Source: Paenibacillus sp. V4I3 (GTDB taxonomy: Bacteria; Bacillota; Bacilli; Paenibacillales; NBRC-103111). From it: a stretch of DNA of 64,000 bases. Within the stretch, counting starts at the first letter, position 1; each line of letters begins with the position of its first letter. Both the position numbers and the translations under genes were made by a program. Below are positions 25,073 through 33,719 of the stretch, one piece after another. The stretch spans positions 1,256,501 to 1,320,500 of the forward strand of contig NZ_JAUSZA010000001.1 in assembly GCF_030817215.1 (NCBI RefSeq). The letters run 5' to 3'. The notes beneath the pieces were generated by a model that ran no database searches, had not been told where the DNA came from, and saw only the letters and a program-made list of their open reading frames with translations.

Positions 25073-25787
25073 AGATGTTGGCGTCATTGACGTGGACATC
25101 TTGACCTTGTGAGGCAACTTGAGTTGCTTGGTAGTGTAGCAACCTGATAACCCGCCTACTTGATAACTGGTAACTGGTAACTAGGCAACCCGACAAGTCA
25201 ACTACCTGGCTTCCGGCTTGAGTTGATGTAAAAAGTGTATCTATTTTCGGAAAAGTAGCTGCATCAAATTCATTGAATCTAGGAATTTAAGCCCGATTTG
25301 CTGCACTTTATGCAGTTTTCGGCTCAGATGAAGGTAATTAAGTAAGAAAAATTCTGTAAATAACAGCTCGATTAGCAGCATATAAATAGGTAAAGGTGCT
25401 TGGCACTTGGTAGCGAACCTGCTGGAGACTAACCACTGTGAGACATGACTTGAGGCTTCCTCTGATGAGAGGAGGTCTAGGGATTGTTTTGCGGTGGTTT
25501 TTTGCTTGCTGGGGTGATGTTAGGGCAGCTATTGGGTGACGGAGTATGGAGAAACGATAGTGATAGGATGCTGCGCGAGATGGAAGTGGGGGAAGCGACT
25601 CCGGAATCTGAGCCAATGGGATAGTGGCTAGAGTAGGGTGTGAGCAAGTGTTATAGAGAGTTGATCGCAGGCATGAGGATGCAAAATTACATAGAGTAAG
25701 AGTAAGAGTAAGAGTAAGAGCAGGAGTAAGAGCAAGAGCAAATGGGTGGAAGAGATAAAAAAATAGAATTAAAGGAGCGTTCTTAAG
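25073..25787. other. 715-bp intergenic region with simple repeats
   Basis: No credible gene; the long minus-strand frame crossing it (25338-25967) is low-complexity and overlaps fdhF. The region holds short (C)TGATAACTGGTAACT-type repeats near 25135-25190, a stretch TTGATGTAAAAAGTG (25223-25237) that recurs at 39958-39972, an AACCAC...GTGGTTTTTT hairpin (about 25427-25502), and eight GAGTAA-like hexamers (25694-25741) just before the FdhF-like gene. I looked for a molybdenum-cofactor riboswitch and did not recognise one. Confidence 0.6.
25694..25741. repeat. Hexanucleotide repeat (GAGTAA-like, 8 units)
   Basis: Four perfect GAGTAA units followed by GAGCAG, GAGTAA, GAGCAA and GAGCAA, ending 46 bp before the FdhF-like start codon. 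Slippage here could alter the 5' untranslated region. Confidence 0.85.
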
Positions 25788-28142
25788 ATGGGGAAAACGA
25801 AGCATACTGGGCCAATCAAGCTGCCAGCTAAACCAGATCCGAAGCTGTGGGTCAGCAAGGTGCCGTTTGGACTTGGGAAAATAAAGCCGCAGCATATTCG
25901 CGAAACGGCAAAAATTGCTTGGCAAAATCGCGATAATCTGCCCTATGCGTACCGCATTCTGACACAAGGCGTGTGCGATGGCTGCGCGCTAGGCGTGTCA
26001 GGGCTCTACGACCAAACGCTGGCGGGGCCGCATCTATGTACAACGCGGCTTAATGTGCTGCGTTTGAACACGATGCCGGCGATTCGCGAGGAGCTGCTGC
26101 ATGCGGACATTGACGAGCTGAGCCGTATGAGCAGCACTGAGCTCAGACAGCTCGGGCGTATCCCTTATCCGCTTATCCGCCGCCATGGGGAGCGGAAATT
26201 CAGTCGAGCCACATGGGATGAGGCGATGGACTCGATTGCAGGAAAGATGCGGACGATTGATCCGAAGCAGATGGCTTTTTACTTGACGGCTCGGGGAATT
26301 ACGAATGAGTCGTACTATGTGGCAGCGAAGGTGGCTAGGTTGCTCGGTACGAACAACATCGACAACGCCTCGCGTATCTGCCACTCCCCGTCGAAGACGG
26401 CACTTAAGCGCTCCGTTGGCGTGGGCGCTTCGACGTGCAACTACAAGGACTGGATCGGCACGGACGTCCTTGTGTTCTGGGGCAGCGTGGCCGCGAATAA
26501 TCAGCCGGTCTCGACGAAGTATATGTACGCGGCCAAGCGCAAAGGGACGAAGATCATTGTCATTAACCCGTACTACGAGCCGTCGATGGAGCAGTACTGG
26601 ATTCCTTCGATTCCCGAATCGGCGTTATTCGGGACGAAGCTGGCCGACGATGTGTATCAAGTGAACATCGGCGGGGATATCGGCTTCATGAACGGCGTCA
26701 TGAAGGTGTGGTTCGAGATGGAGGAGCACCAGCCGGGCTCCGCGATTGACCATGCGTTCGTGCAGGCGCACACGAACGGGCTAGAACAGCTGCGCGCCCA
26801 CGTGGCGCAGCAGGACTGGACGACGCTTACGCAGTCGTCCGGCCTCACCCGCGAACGCATACGCGAGTTCGCGGAGCTGCTGGCGCGTGCCAAGAGTGCG
26901 GTTTTCGTGTGGAGCATGGGGCTCACACAGCACCGCTTCGGTACGGACAACATCTCGCAGGTGGCGAATCTCGCCCTCCTGCGGGGCTTCCTCGGCCGCG
27001 AGCACTGTGGGCTGATGCCCATCCGCGGCCACAGCGGTGTGCAGGGATCCGGCGAAATGGGCGCCGATCCCTTCAGTCTGCCGGGCGGCGAAACCGCCAG
27101 CGCCGCCGACCGCGCAAGAATCGAGCAGCTCTGGGGGTTCGAGCTGCCGAAATGGCAGGGTGACATTGTCGGTGTCACCCTAGAGAACGCGCTCCTGCCT
27201 GAGGAGCAGGAGCGGAAGCTCCGGATGTTTTACACATCCGGCGGCAACTTCCTTGAGACGATGCCGGATCCGGCATTCGTCCGTGAAGCCCTTACAAGCA
27301 TTGATGTCCGTGTTCACCAGGACATCATCTTGAACACCTCCACGCTGCTTGACGCGCGGGAGGCTGTGGTGGTGCTGCCCGCGATGACTCGCTACGAGCA
27401 GCCCGGAGGGGGCACGTCCACCTCCACGGAGCGGATGGTGTACTTCTCACCCGAGATCGCCGGCCCCCGCATCAGCGAAGCCCGCGCGGAATGGGCGATC
27501 TACGTGGATCTCGCCCGCCGCGTGAAACCGGATGCCGCCGAGCAGCTGGGCTGCGGCAGTGCAGAAGCCATCCGCGCGGAAATTGCTCTGGCCGCGCCGA
27601 GTTACAACGGTCTCCAACACCTGCGTGAGCGCGGTGATGTCTTTCAGTACGGCGGCGCGTGGCTGTGCGAGGACGGTGTCTGTCCGACGCCGGATGGCCG
27701 CGGCGCGCTGCTGCCGATTGAGCTTCCGGAGCTGCGGAAGCCGGAAGGGCATTTCGCGGTGACGACGCGCCGCGGCAAGCAGTTCAATTCGATGATCTAC
27801 AGCGACATCGATCCATTCAATGAAGCAGATCGCTACGATGTGCTTATTCATAACGACGACGCTAGCGCTCTCTCTTTGAATGAAGGTGAGGCGATCGTCA
27901 TCTACAACAGCTACGGCAGCATGCACGGAAGGGTAAAATGTGCCGATGTCAAACCAGGCAACATCGAGGTGCATTGGCCCGAAGGCAACTCCTTGATTCC
28001 CAAAGGTGTGTATGAGAAGTATGCAGGCATCCCTGAGTATAATACAGCAGTCATTGTAGAGAAGGCAGAAACCTACCACGCTCACAAGGATACACGCTAC
28101 GCCCAGCGGCGCATTCAAGAGCTGGAGACAGAAGTGGAGTGA
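25788..28142 (+). CDS. FdhF/YdeP-family molybdopterin oxidoreductase
   Basis: 784 residues, full length for the YdeP branch of the formate-dehydrogenase-H-like enzymes that bind bis-MGD. Cysteines 63, 66 and 84 (GVCDGCALG, HLCTTRL) are the candidate Fe-S ligands. Cys198 in NASRICHSPS occupies the place of the selenocysteine of FdhH. The MGD-binding blocks (GSVAANNQPVSTKYMYAAKRKG, GHSGVQGSGEMGADPFSLPGG, RGKQFNSMIYSDIDPFNEADRYDVLIHNDDA) are present. Start ATG 25788 follows AAAGGAGCGTTCTTAAG. The stop overlaps the region before fdhD, which supports cofactor sulfuration of this enzyme. Whether formate is the real substrate is unproven; YdeP homologues have been linked to acid resistance. The central part is strikingly GC-rich. 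Confidence 0.9.
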   Translation: MGKTKHTGPIKLPAKPDPKLWVSKVPFGLGKIKPQHIRETAKIAWQNRDNLPYAYRILTQGVCDGCALGVSGLYDQTLAGPHLCTTRLNVLRLNTMPAIREELLHADIDELSRMSSTELRQLGRIPYPLIRRHGERKFSRATWDEAMDSIAGKMRTIDPKQMAFYLTARGITNESYYVAAKVARLLGTNNIDNASRICHSPSKTALKRSVGVGASTCNYKDWIGTDVLVFWGSVAANNQPVSTKYMYAAKRKGTKIIVINPYYEPSMEQYWIPSIPESALFGTKLADDVYQVNIGGDIGFMNGVMKVWFEMEEHQPGSAIDHAFVQAHTNGLEQLRAHVAQQDWTTLTQSSGLTRERIREFAELLARAKSAVFVWSMGLTQHRFGTDNISQVANLALLRGFLGREHCGLMPIRGHSGVQGSGEMGADPFSLPGGETASAADRARIEQLWGFELPKWQGDIVGVTLENALLPEEQERKLRMFYTSGGNFLETMPDPAFVREALTSIDVRVHQDIILNTSTLLDAREAVVVLPAMTRYEQPGGGTSTSTERMVYFSPEIAGPRISEARAEWAIYVDLARRVKPDAAEQLGCGSAEAIRAEIALAAPSYNGLQHLRERGDVFQYGGAWLCEDGVCPTPDGRGALLPIELPELRKPEGHFAVTTRRGKQFNSMIYSDIDPFNEADRYDVLIHNDDASALSLNEGEAIVIYNSYGSMHGRVKCADVKPGNIEVHWPEGNSLIPKGVYEKYAGIPEYNTAVIVEKAETYHAHKDTRYAQRRIQELETEVE

Positions 28143-28147
28143 AGACG

Positions 28148-28996
28148 ATGAACGACGAACAGGATAACTCTCACGCTCCTAATGGGGGCACAGTACCTCA
28201 TTCTCCACTTCAATCAAAAACTTCATGGGCGATATACCGCTTTAATGGGACAGAGGTACTCTCTCAAGAGGATACCATCGCGACAGAGGCACCGCTCACC
28301 ATCAAAATTGATGGCGAGGAATTCGCAACACTCGTGTATACACCGACCGATACCATCGATCTAGTCACAGGCTTTTTAGCCTCCGAGGGCCTGATTCGAT
28401 TCGTAGATCAGATCGAGTCGCTCACGCTGGAAGAGGAGCGGGGCTTCGTTCATGTTAAGCTGCGTCATCTCCATCAATTAAGTCAAAAGATGGTGTCCAA
28501 GCGCTTCATCGGTTCCTGCTGCGGGAAAAGCCGCCAGTTCTATTTTCACAACGACGCTCGCACCGCCAAAACCGTTAGAACGAACCTCCAACTATCGATT
28601 CACCAGTGTTTTTACCTTATGAATCAACTGCAGGAGCAATCGGCTGATTTTCAAGCGACGGGAGGTCTGCATAATGCAGCTCTTTGTACGGCGAACGAAC
28701 TGCTTATCAGCAGGGCGGACATCGGCAGACATAACGCACTAGATAAAATTTATGGACACCTTTTAAGGCAGCGAATTCCTGTTCGTGATAAAGTCATAGC
28801 CTTCAGCGGAAGAGTCTCTTCCGAGGTCGCTCTCAAGGCCGCCAAAATCGGCGTCGGTATCCTTTTGTCGAAATCTGCCCCGACAGATCTGGCACTTCGC
28901 TTGGCTCAGGATCTAGGGATTACGGTGGTTGGCTTCATCCGCAGGGATCAATTATCGGTATATACGCACCCGGAACGCATAACAGAATGTCGATAA
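28148..28996 (+). CDS. fdhD: Formate dehydrogenase accessory sulfurtransferase FdhD
   Basis: 282 residues from ATG 28148 (GGAG 9 bp upstream); an in-frame GTG at 28139 overlaps the fdhF-like stop. FdhD passes sulfur from a cysteine desulfurase to the molybdenum cofactor of formate dehydrogenase-like enzymes. Family marks: EAPLTIKIDGEEFATLVYTP near the start, DLVTGFLASEGLI, the cysteine pair in FIGSCCGKS (the catalytic loop, C-C rather than the CxxC of E. coli), FQATGGLHNAALC, DIGRHNALDKIYG and FSGRVSSEVALKAAKIG. It lies 5 bp after the oxidoreductase gene in the same operon, so that enzyme is its natural client. Confidence 0.94.
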   Translation: MNDEQDNSHAPNGGTVPHSPLQSKTSWAIYRFNGTEVLSQEDTIATEAPLTIKIDGEEFATLVYTPTDTIDLVTGFLASEGLIRFVDQIESLTLEEERGFVHVKLRHLHQLSQKMVSKRFIGSCCGKSRQFYFHNDARTAKTVRTNLQLSIHQCFYLMNQLQEQSADFQATGGLHNAALCTANELLISRADIGRHNALDKIYGHLLRQRIPVRDKVIAFSGRVSSEVALKAAKIGVGILLSKSAPTDLALRLAQDLGITVVGFIRRDQLSVYTHPERITECR

Positions 28997-29091
28997 AGCC
29001 CTCTTTTTGTGGAAATATTTGTATTGTTTCTCTATCTTAATTATGCTAGATTCTAGCTATTGCCATCTTTTGTTAAGAGAGGAACACAACA

Positions 29092-31602
29092 ATGGGGAAT
29101 TGGAATACTTTTACGAAAAAAGGGATCACCGTGCTGCTTGCAGCCTTCTTACTTATCTCTCTGCAAGGTCCTGCGCGATCTTATGCAGCCGAAGTGAATG
29201 CTGAGGTTCCGAAGGTCATTGAGAAGACATCACCTTCTGTTGTAGCCATTATTGGAAAGCCTTCATCGGATTCGGATAAATCGTTAGACAAGAACCGCTT
29301 TAATCTCGCGCACGGTACGGGTGTCATTGTGGAATCGAACGGTGTCATCGTGACGAATGCGCATGTGGTCAAAGATATGAAGAATATCGTCGTCGTTACG
29401 TCGAACGGTACAACTTATAATGGACGTGCTACGAATATCGACGAGGAGAGCGATTTAGCTTTAGTCAAAATCGATGCCACCGGCTTATCGCCTGCGAAAT
29501 TCGCCTCTTCCGCAGATATCAAAGTGGGTGAAACCGTAGCCGCAATCGGGACTCCGATTTCTTTCGCCCTAAGAAACTCTGTCACCGTTGGGATTGTCAG
29601 CGGGCTTGACCGCTCCGTGAACTCGCAATATCAGCTTATTCAAACGGATGCGGCCATTAACCCTGGTAACAGCGGTGGTGCTTTGATCAACATGAATGGT
29701 GAAGTCATTGGTATTAATACGATGAAATATGCGGATATCGGCGTCGAAAATCTCGGGTTCGCGATTCCGGTAGATACCGTCAAATATGTTTTAAAGCATT
29801 TCCAGCTTTATGGCAAAGTAAAGCGCCCTTATCTCGGTCTGGAGCTGGAAGAGAGCTGGGAAGCGGTTGTTGGTTTACCGAGTTCTATTGGTTTAAGAGT
29901 TGCTTATGTAGATCCGGATTCACCAGCGGCTGGGGCTGGCATTCAGCAAGATGACCTATTCGTATCGATCGGCACAAGTAAAATGAAGACGCTGGTGGAT
30001 TACAATGAGGCGATTAAGAAATATTTGCCGGGTGAAACGATCGAAATAACCATACAATCTGGTAATTCTACCAAATCGAAGTCGGTTACACTCGGAGAAG
30101 CGCAGCAGCAGGAAACGAAACATACGCATGACGCTGAGGGTTCTTACTTGGATGCGGACCGCGGCAAAACAAAAATCGGCGACAGCCACTACGGATGGTC
30201 CATGAAATACCCCGCGGGCTTAGTGAAAGGTCATCAGTCCGATGATGGCGACTCCGTCAGTTTCGTGGATGCGAAGGGGGACTTCTCCCTAACGATTAAA
30301 GTAGAAAGCAATCAAAGCGACGAACTGTCTCCTTCAGCGCTGCTGAACAGATTGGCCAGTGATGATGAGGACGAATATTCCGGTGCGGCTGGTAGCCTTT
30401 TGGAGCGTCAGTATGTGAAGCGCGAAGGAAATCCCTATGCCAAAATTGTTGGTCGATCAGGGGATGAAGGCTATATCCAGACCCGAGGATACCTTCACCA
30501 AGGAAGCTTATACACGGTGCAATTATTTGTATCGAAAGAGCATTACAATAACAATTTTAAGCAAAATAGCTACAACGATCTGCTGGATAGCTTCAAGCTT
30601 TCCTTTAATGATAAGGATGAGTCGCTTAAAGATATATCAGTCTACTCTGGCGGCAACACAACCTACTCGAACGAGTATGGCTTATCCTTTGAGCTGCCCT
30701 CCAATTGGCAGCAAGACGGTTATACGGGCGGCTCCTCCTTCTTTAATGATGACTATTCCCAAATGCTTCATGTCGGCGTAACATCAGCTTCTTCCGGTGA
30801 TACGCTGGGAGCGTGGGTGGATCGTCAGCGTAAACAGTTTGAAGACTCATATGCCCCCAAATACCGCAGTATGGAAGAACCCAAAGATCTAACCTTAGCC
30901 GGAGTCCCTGCTCTGAAAGTAACCTATGCGAGTACGTTAGGCGATAAGTGGAATGCAGGCTATTCCCTCTTTTTTATTAAGGATAAGTATAAATATGAGG
31001 TGGATGTGAACTATCCGCAAGAGGAAGAGGGGGCAACGCGAGAGGATCTCCTGAAAACACTAACTGCTACGATCAACGTGGATAAAGACAGCATGGATCA
31101 AGAGCTTGGCTTCATTCAGGATCTGGATGAACTCATGGATCCCAATCGTACGGTTGCTTACAAAAATGAGAAATTCAAATACGCGATGCAAATTCCTGAG
31201 ATCTGGACCAGCAGCAAGTCGTACGATAACAAAGATCAAGTGAATAAGACGTTCCTCTTCACAGGCGGGTACTTGAGCGTTGGTGCAGAAACGAAAACGA
31301 CTTACGAAGAAATGGTTAAAGAGGAAGACGCCGCTCAGAAGAAGAGTCAAGATAACGATAATGACTATACGTTTACAGATACGGAAATCTCGCTTTTTGG
31401 TGATGTGAAAGCCAAGAAGTATGAGATTAGTTATGCCAGCGCCAAGATTCCTTACAAGGAAACGATTTACATTTTCAGTCAAAATAATATTTCTTACACA
31501 GCTACGCTTCGTATGGATGATGCTGTCCGCACCGATGCCAATCAGGCTCGGCTGAATAAGGCTTTTGAGTCGTTTAAATTTTTGGACGGTGTGAAAAAAT
31601 AG
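29092..31602 (+). CDS. Secreted HtrA-like serine protease with PDZ and three C-terminal PsbP-like domains
   Basis: 836 residues. Signal peptide (hydrophobic ~12-30, cleavage near SYAAE). Trypsin-like domain with triad His in TNAHVV, Asp in ESDLALVKI and Ser in NPGNSGGALI. PDZ domain (~260-345: GLRVAYVDPDSPAAGAGIQQDDLFVSI). Then three ~130-residue domains, each opening with a Y/W-G-x-S/A-(M/F)-x-(Y/L)-P pattern (YGWSMKYPAGL, YGLSFELPSNW, FKYAMQIPEIW) and ending in a S/T-F-K-L/F helix, reminiscent of PsbP-like folds. No C-terminal anchor is seen, so it is probably exported. ATG 29092 follows AGAGAGGAACACAACA. Likely an extracytoplasmic quality-control protease; the triple tail may bind clients or wall. 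Confidence 0.88.
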   Translation: MGNWNTFTKKGITVLLAAFLLISLQGPARSYAAEVNAEVPKVIEKTSPSVVAIIGKPSSDSDKSLDKNRFNLAHGTGVIVESNGVIVTNAHVVKDMKNIVVVTSNGTTYNGRATNIDEESDLALVKIDATGLSPAKFASSADIKVGETVAAIGTPISFALRNSVTVGIVSGLDRSVNSQYQLIQTDAAINPGNSGGALINMNGEVIGINTMKYADIGVENLGFAIPVDTVKYVLKHFQLYGKVKRPYLGLELEESWEAVVGLPSSIGLRVAYVDPDSPAAGAGIQQDDLFVSIGTSKMKTLVDYNEAIKKYLPGETIEITIQSGNSTKSKSVTLGEAQQQETKHTHDAEGSYLDADRGKTKIGDSHYGWSMKYPAGLVKGHQSDDGDSVSFVDAKGDFSLTIKVESNQSDELSPSALLNRLASDDEDEYSGAAGSLLERQYVKREGNPYAKIVGRSGDEGYIQTRGYLHQGSLYTVQLFVSKEHYNNNFKQNSYNDLLDSFKLSFNDKDESLKDISVYSGGNTTYSNEYGLSFELPSNWQQDGYTGGSSFFNDDYSQMLHVGVTSASSGDTLGAWVDRQRKQFEDSYAPKYRSMEEPKDLTLAGVPALKVTYASTLGDKWNAGYSLFFIKDKYKYEVDVNYPQEEEGATREDLLKTLTATINVDKDSMDQELGFIQDLDELMDPNRTVAYKNEKFKYAMQIPEIWTSSKSYDNKDQVNKTFLFTGGYLSVGAETKTTYEEMVKEEDAAQKKSQDNDNDYTFTDTEISLFGDVKAKKYEISYASAKIPYKETIYIFSQNNISYTATLRMDDAVRTDANQARLNKAFESFKFLDGVKK

Positions 31603-31617
31603 CTCTGCACTAATTGA

Positions 31618-31656
31618 GAAACCTCTCATCGGTTTAAACTGAAGAGAGGTTTCTTT
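31618..31656 (+). terminator. Intrinsic terminator after the HtrA-like gene
   Basis: GAAACCTCTC pairs with GAGAGGTTTC and is followed by TTTGTT. Confidence 0.8.
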
Positions 31657-31701
31657 GTTAACCTTAGATGGATTCTCTAAAGGGGATAGGGGATATTAAC
31701 C

Positions 31702-31988
31702 ATGAATATCAAGCTCGCTCGGCCGCTCATCTGGCTGCTTTTCATAGGCTACACGAGCTGTTTGCTGTATTGGATGTTTCTAGGCTTCGGGCGGAATATG
31801 CACACTTCAGGTCAACTTGCTTATAATATCGTCCCTTTTCGGACTATTGGTATGTATGTGCTGTAGGCAGCTTCGATGTCGATGATGTGATATTGAATGT
31901 GCTTGGCGCCAGTATATCCTTTGTTCTTTTCGCGGCTGTTAAACGAAGCTTGGAAGAGAGAGAATCAAAAAGAAGGTATAAAATGTGA
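31702..31988 (+). pseudogene. VanZ-family protein with internal deletion
   Basis: From ATG 31702 the first frame reads a membrane segment (PLIWLLFIGYTSCLLYWMFLG) and then NIVPFRTIGMYVL followed by TAG, the start of a VanZ fold. A second frame, shifted by one base, continues directly with SFDVDDVILNVLGASISFVLFAAVKR and stops at 31988; this is the VanZ C-terminal helix. The middle ~60 residues are missing. A single internal deletion with a frame change explains the pattern. The reading is by family pattern and should be checked by alignment. Confidence 0.65.
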
Positions 31989-32047
31989 CCAAATGCCTCA
32001 CCATAGCGGGTGTAACGAATTAACCCCAAAGGAGGAATTTAATCACC

Positions 32048-32302
32048 ATGACACAGCCAGATTCAAGTCTACAATCACAAAATCCGATATCCTCAGCGCA
32101 AAACTCGGTAGAAAATGTCCATGCAGCCGTTTCTCGTGCGATGTCTCATCCAACATCTCAGACGAAGGAAGAAGCTCAAAATTCAATCACTCATGCGGAA
32201 AGAGCGCTGGAGCAGGCATCGAATCATTCCGATTCGCCAGCTTTGCAGCAAGCCGTTCAATCATTGAACGATGAGAAAGCTAGGCTCCAGAATATCCAAT
32301 AA
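32048..32302 (+). CDS. Small hydrophilic helical protein, unknown function
   Basis: 84 residues, no cysteine and no membrane segment; rich in Gln, Ser, Asn, Ala and Glu, with a long predicted helix (KEEAQNSITHAERALEQASNHS...). Start ATG 32048 follows the excellent ribosome binding site AAGGAGGAATTTAATCACC, and a strong terminator follows. The composition recalls small cytosolic or spore proteins of Bacilli, but I recognise no family. Reading frame, signals and isolation make it a real gene. Confidence 0.6.
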   Translation: MTQPDSSLQSQNPISSAQNSVENVHAAVSRAMSHPTSQTKEEAQNSITHAERALEQASNHSDSPALQQAVQSLNDEKARLQNIQ

Positions 32303-32307
32303 TACAA

Positions 32308-32347
32308 ACAGCCCCGATTCCTACCAGGATCGGGGCTGTTACGTTTT
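32308..32347 (+). terminator. Intrinsic terminator
   Basis: ACAGCCCCGAT pairs with ATCGGGGCTGT and is followed by ACGTTTTT. It also lies downstream of the minus-strand pirin gene. Confidence 0.82.
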
Positions 32348-32365
32348 TGCTGCCTAATCTGCTTA

Positions 32366-33136
32366 TTATTTATGATATAACGTATAGCCGGGATCTTCCG
32401 GAACTTCAATGGCAATGATACGCATGCCTTGATCGCTGTCAGCTTTAAGGTGAAGAGTTTCACTTTCCGTGGTAGCTTGGACTATCGCGAAGTCCTTGTG
32501 TGACCATGCTTGAAGCTCCTCCGCGGCGATTTCGCTTGTACCTTGCCCTCGAATAACGAGGAAGGCTAGCGAGCGGCTTGGCACAAGTGTGTAGCTGAAC
32601 TCGGAACCAGGCTCAAGGCTCCAATCGTACATGTTAACGTCCGTATCCAGCTTAATGGGAGAATCCCCGCCGATTACGGTTTTCATCGTTGCTCCGCCGT
32701 TATGGCGGACTGAGAATTTCTCATGCTCATATTGATGGTAAGCGGCAGGCTTTTTCACAGTCTCACTAAGGTGCGGCTCGAACCAGATTTGCATCGCTTC
32801 GCTGCCTGCTCTGCGAAACGCCTCCGCATGATAAACACCGGAGCCGGCTTGAATAACTTGAGCGCCACCATTTGTCACTGTTTCCAAGGAACCAAGGGAA
32901 TCTTTATGTTCTACAAGACCATCAATGACATAAGTGACAATTTCGAACGCTTTATGAGGATGCATACCGATCTCCGAAACCTCGGAAGCCTTACCCCAAG
33001 CCCAGTAGAATAATGGACCGACGCGGTCAACAGCCGTTTTCTCACCCGGAAAGCTGATGGCTCGTTGTTCCAGGAATTTGCCTCCGTCAAAAGCGCCAAC
33101 GCCCTGTTGCTCAGCTGAAAATACTTGAATTTTCAT
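32366..33136 (-). CDS. Pirin-family bicupin protein
   Basis: 256 residues. The first cupin carries the pirin metal-binding motif MHPHKAFEIVTYVIDGLVEHKDSLGS (His pair and His downstream) and GVYHAEAFRR; SEAMQIWFEP is also typical. The second cupin (~165-255) is degenerate. Pirins include quercetin 2,3-dioxygenases and redox-sensing regulators; the natural substrate is unknown. The start ATG 33136 has a weak GGGG/TTGT context. A TACTTAC-TATAT-GTAAGTA inverted repeat lies 33 bp upstream and resembles operators of HxlR/YodB-type quinone sensors, which would fit control by electrophiles, though that regulator is not in the window. Confidence 0.86.
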   Translation of the reverse strand: MKIQVFSAEQQGVGAFDGGKFLEQRAISFPGEKTAVDRVGPLFYWAWGKASEVSEIGMHPHKAFEIVTYVIDGLVEHKDSLGSLETVTNGGAQVIQAGSGVYHAEAFRRAGSEAMQIWFEPHLSETVKKPAAYHQYEHEKFSVRHNGGATMKTVIGGDSPIKLDTDVNMYDWSLEPGSEFSYTLVPSRSLAFLVIRGQGTSEIAAEELQAWSHKDFAIVQATTESETLHLKADSDQGMRIIAIEVPEDPGYTLYHK

Positions 33137-33168
33137 AGTAACAACCCCTTCGCTATAAAATATTTAAC

Positions 33169-33187
33169 TACTTACTATATGTAAGTA
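33169..33187. promoter_or_regulatory. HxlR/YodB-like operator upstream of the pirin gene
   Basis: TACTTAC-TATAT-GTAAGTA is a perfect 7-bp inverted repeat. Similar TACT(T)..(A)AGTA boxes are bound by HxlR-family quinone and aldehyde sensors in Bacillus. The link is by resemblance. Confidence 0.55.
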
Positions 33188-33246
33188 TTATAAATCTTTT
33201 CTATCTGTCTGTCAAAGCCCTACTGCAGGTCAAACTTGGGTAGATC

Positions 33247-33275
33247 TTGACTTCGCATCTATCCCGAACTACAAT
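33247..33275 (+). promoter_or_regulatory. Promoter of the blaI-like gene with ACTACA half-site
   Basis: TTGACT (33247-33252), 17-bp spacer, TACAAT (33270-33275). ACTACA overlaps the -10 box as in the DUF2231 promoter, with a weaker second half-site (TGTAAG) downstream. Autoregulation is likely. Confidence 0.6.
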
Positions 33276-33300
33276 TTCTTATGTAAGGAGTGTGCCTATA

Positions 33301-33717
33301 ATGAAAATGCAAAATTTTAAATATGAAGGAAGCGGACTTAACCGCTTTTTCGGCCCCTTAGAAGCAAAAATTATGGAAATTCTCTGGACCAACTCCCTTG
33401 AAATGACGATTAAAGATGTCCAACAGAAGTTGGATCAAGCCAAAATCATTAATTTCAATACCGTTATGACCGTTATGAATCGCTTGGTAGCCAAAGGAAT
33501 TCTGCAAAAGAAATCCGTTGTAAGATCGTTTAAGTATAAACCCGTCGTTACGAGAGAAGAGTTCATGGAAGCCCAATCCAAAGAGCTTGCTTTTGACCTA
33601 ATCGAAGAATTCGGTTCTTTGGCAGTCACCCATATGGTGGATGCGCTTGATAAAGTAGACCCCGATCTGCTTGACAAGCTGGAGCAAAAAATTAAAGAAA
33701 TCAAAAAGGATCGATAA
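33301..33717 (+). CDS. BlaI/MecI/CopY-family repressor
   Basis: 138 residues from ATG 33301, which follows AAGGAGTGTGCCTATA; an in-frame start 54 bp upstream overlaps the promoter. The winged-helix DNA-binding domain (AKIMEILWTNSLEMTIKDVQQKLD, then FNTVMTVMNRLVAKGILQKKSV) and the C-terminal dimerisation helix (DPDLLDKLEQKIKEIKK) are typical. These dimeric repressors are inactivated by cleavage by an M56 peptidase, which is encoded 2 bp downstream, or by metal. The operator over the DUF2231 promoter (34673-34687) and the half-site at its own promoter give it two probable targets. There is no beta-lactamase gene nearby. Confidence 0.9.
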   Translation: MKMQNFKYEGSGLNRFFGPLEAKIMEILWTNSLEMTIKDVQQKLDQAKIINFNTVMTVMNRLVAKGILQKKSVVRSFKYKPVVTREEFMEAQSKELAFDLIEEFGSLAVTHMVDALDKVDPDLLDKLEQKIKEIKKDR

Positions 33718-33719
33718 GG

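Noticed and set aside
25430..25787. Molybdenum-cofactor riboswitch before the FdhF-like gene
   Set aside because: The position would be logical, but I see only a simple hairpin and hexamer repeats, not the aptamer pattern.
25338..25967. Minus-strand ORF of 209 codons
   Set aside because: Low-complexity translation of the GAGTAA repeats, overlapping the start of the FdhF-like gene, without a start signal.
26657..28118. Several antisense ORFs in the FdhF-like gene
   Set aside because: Shadows of a GC-rich coding region; the sense strand has complete family motifs.
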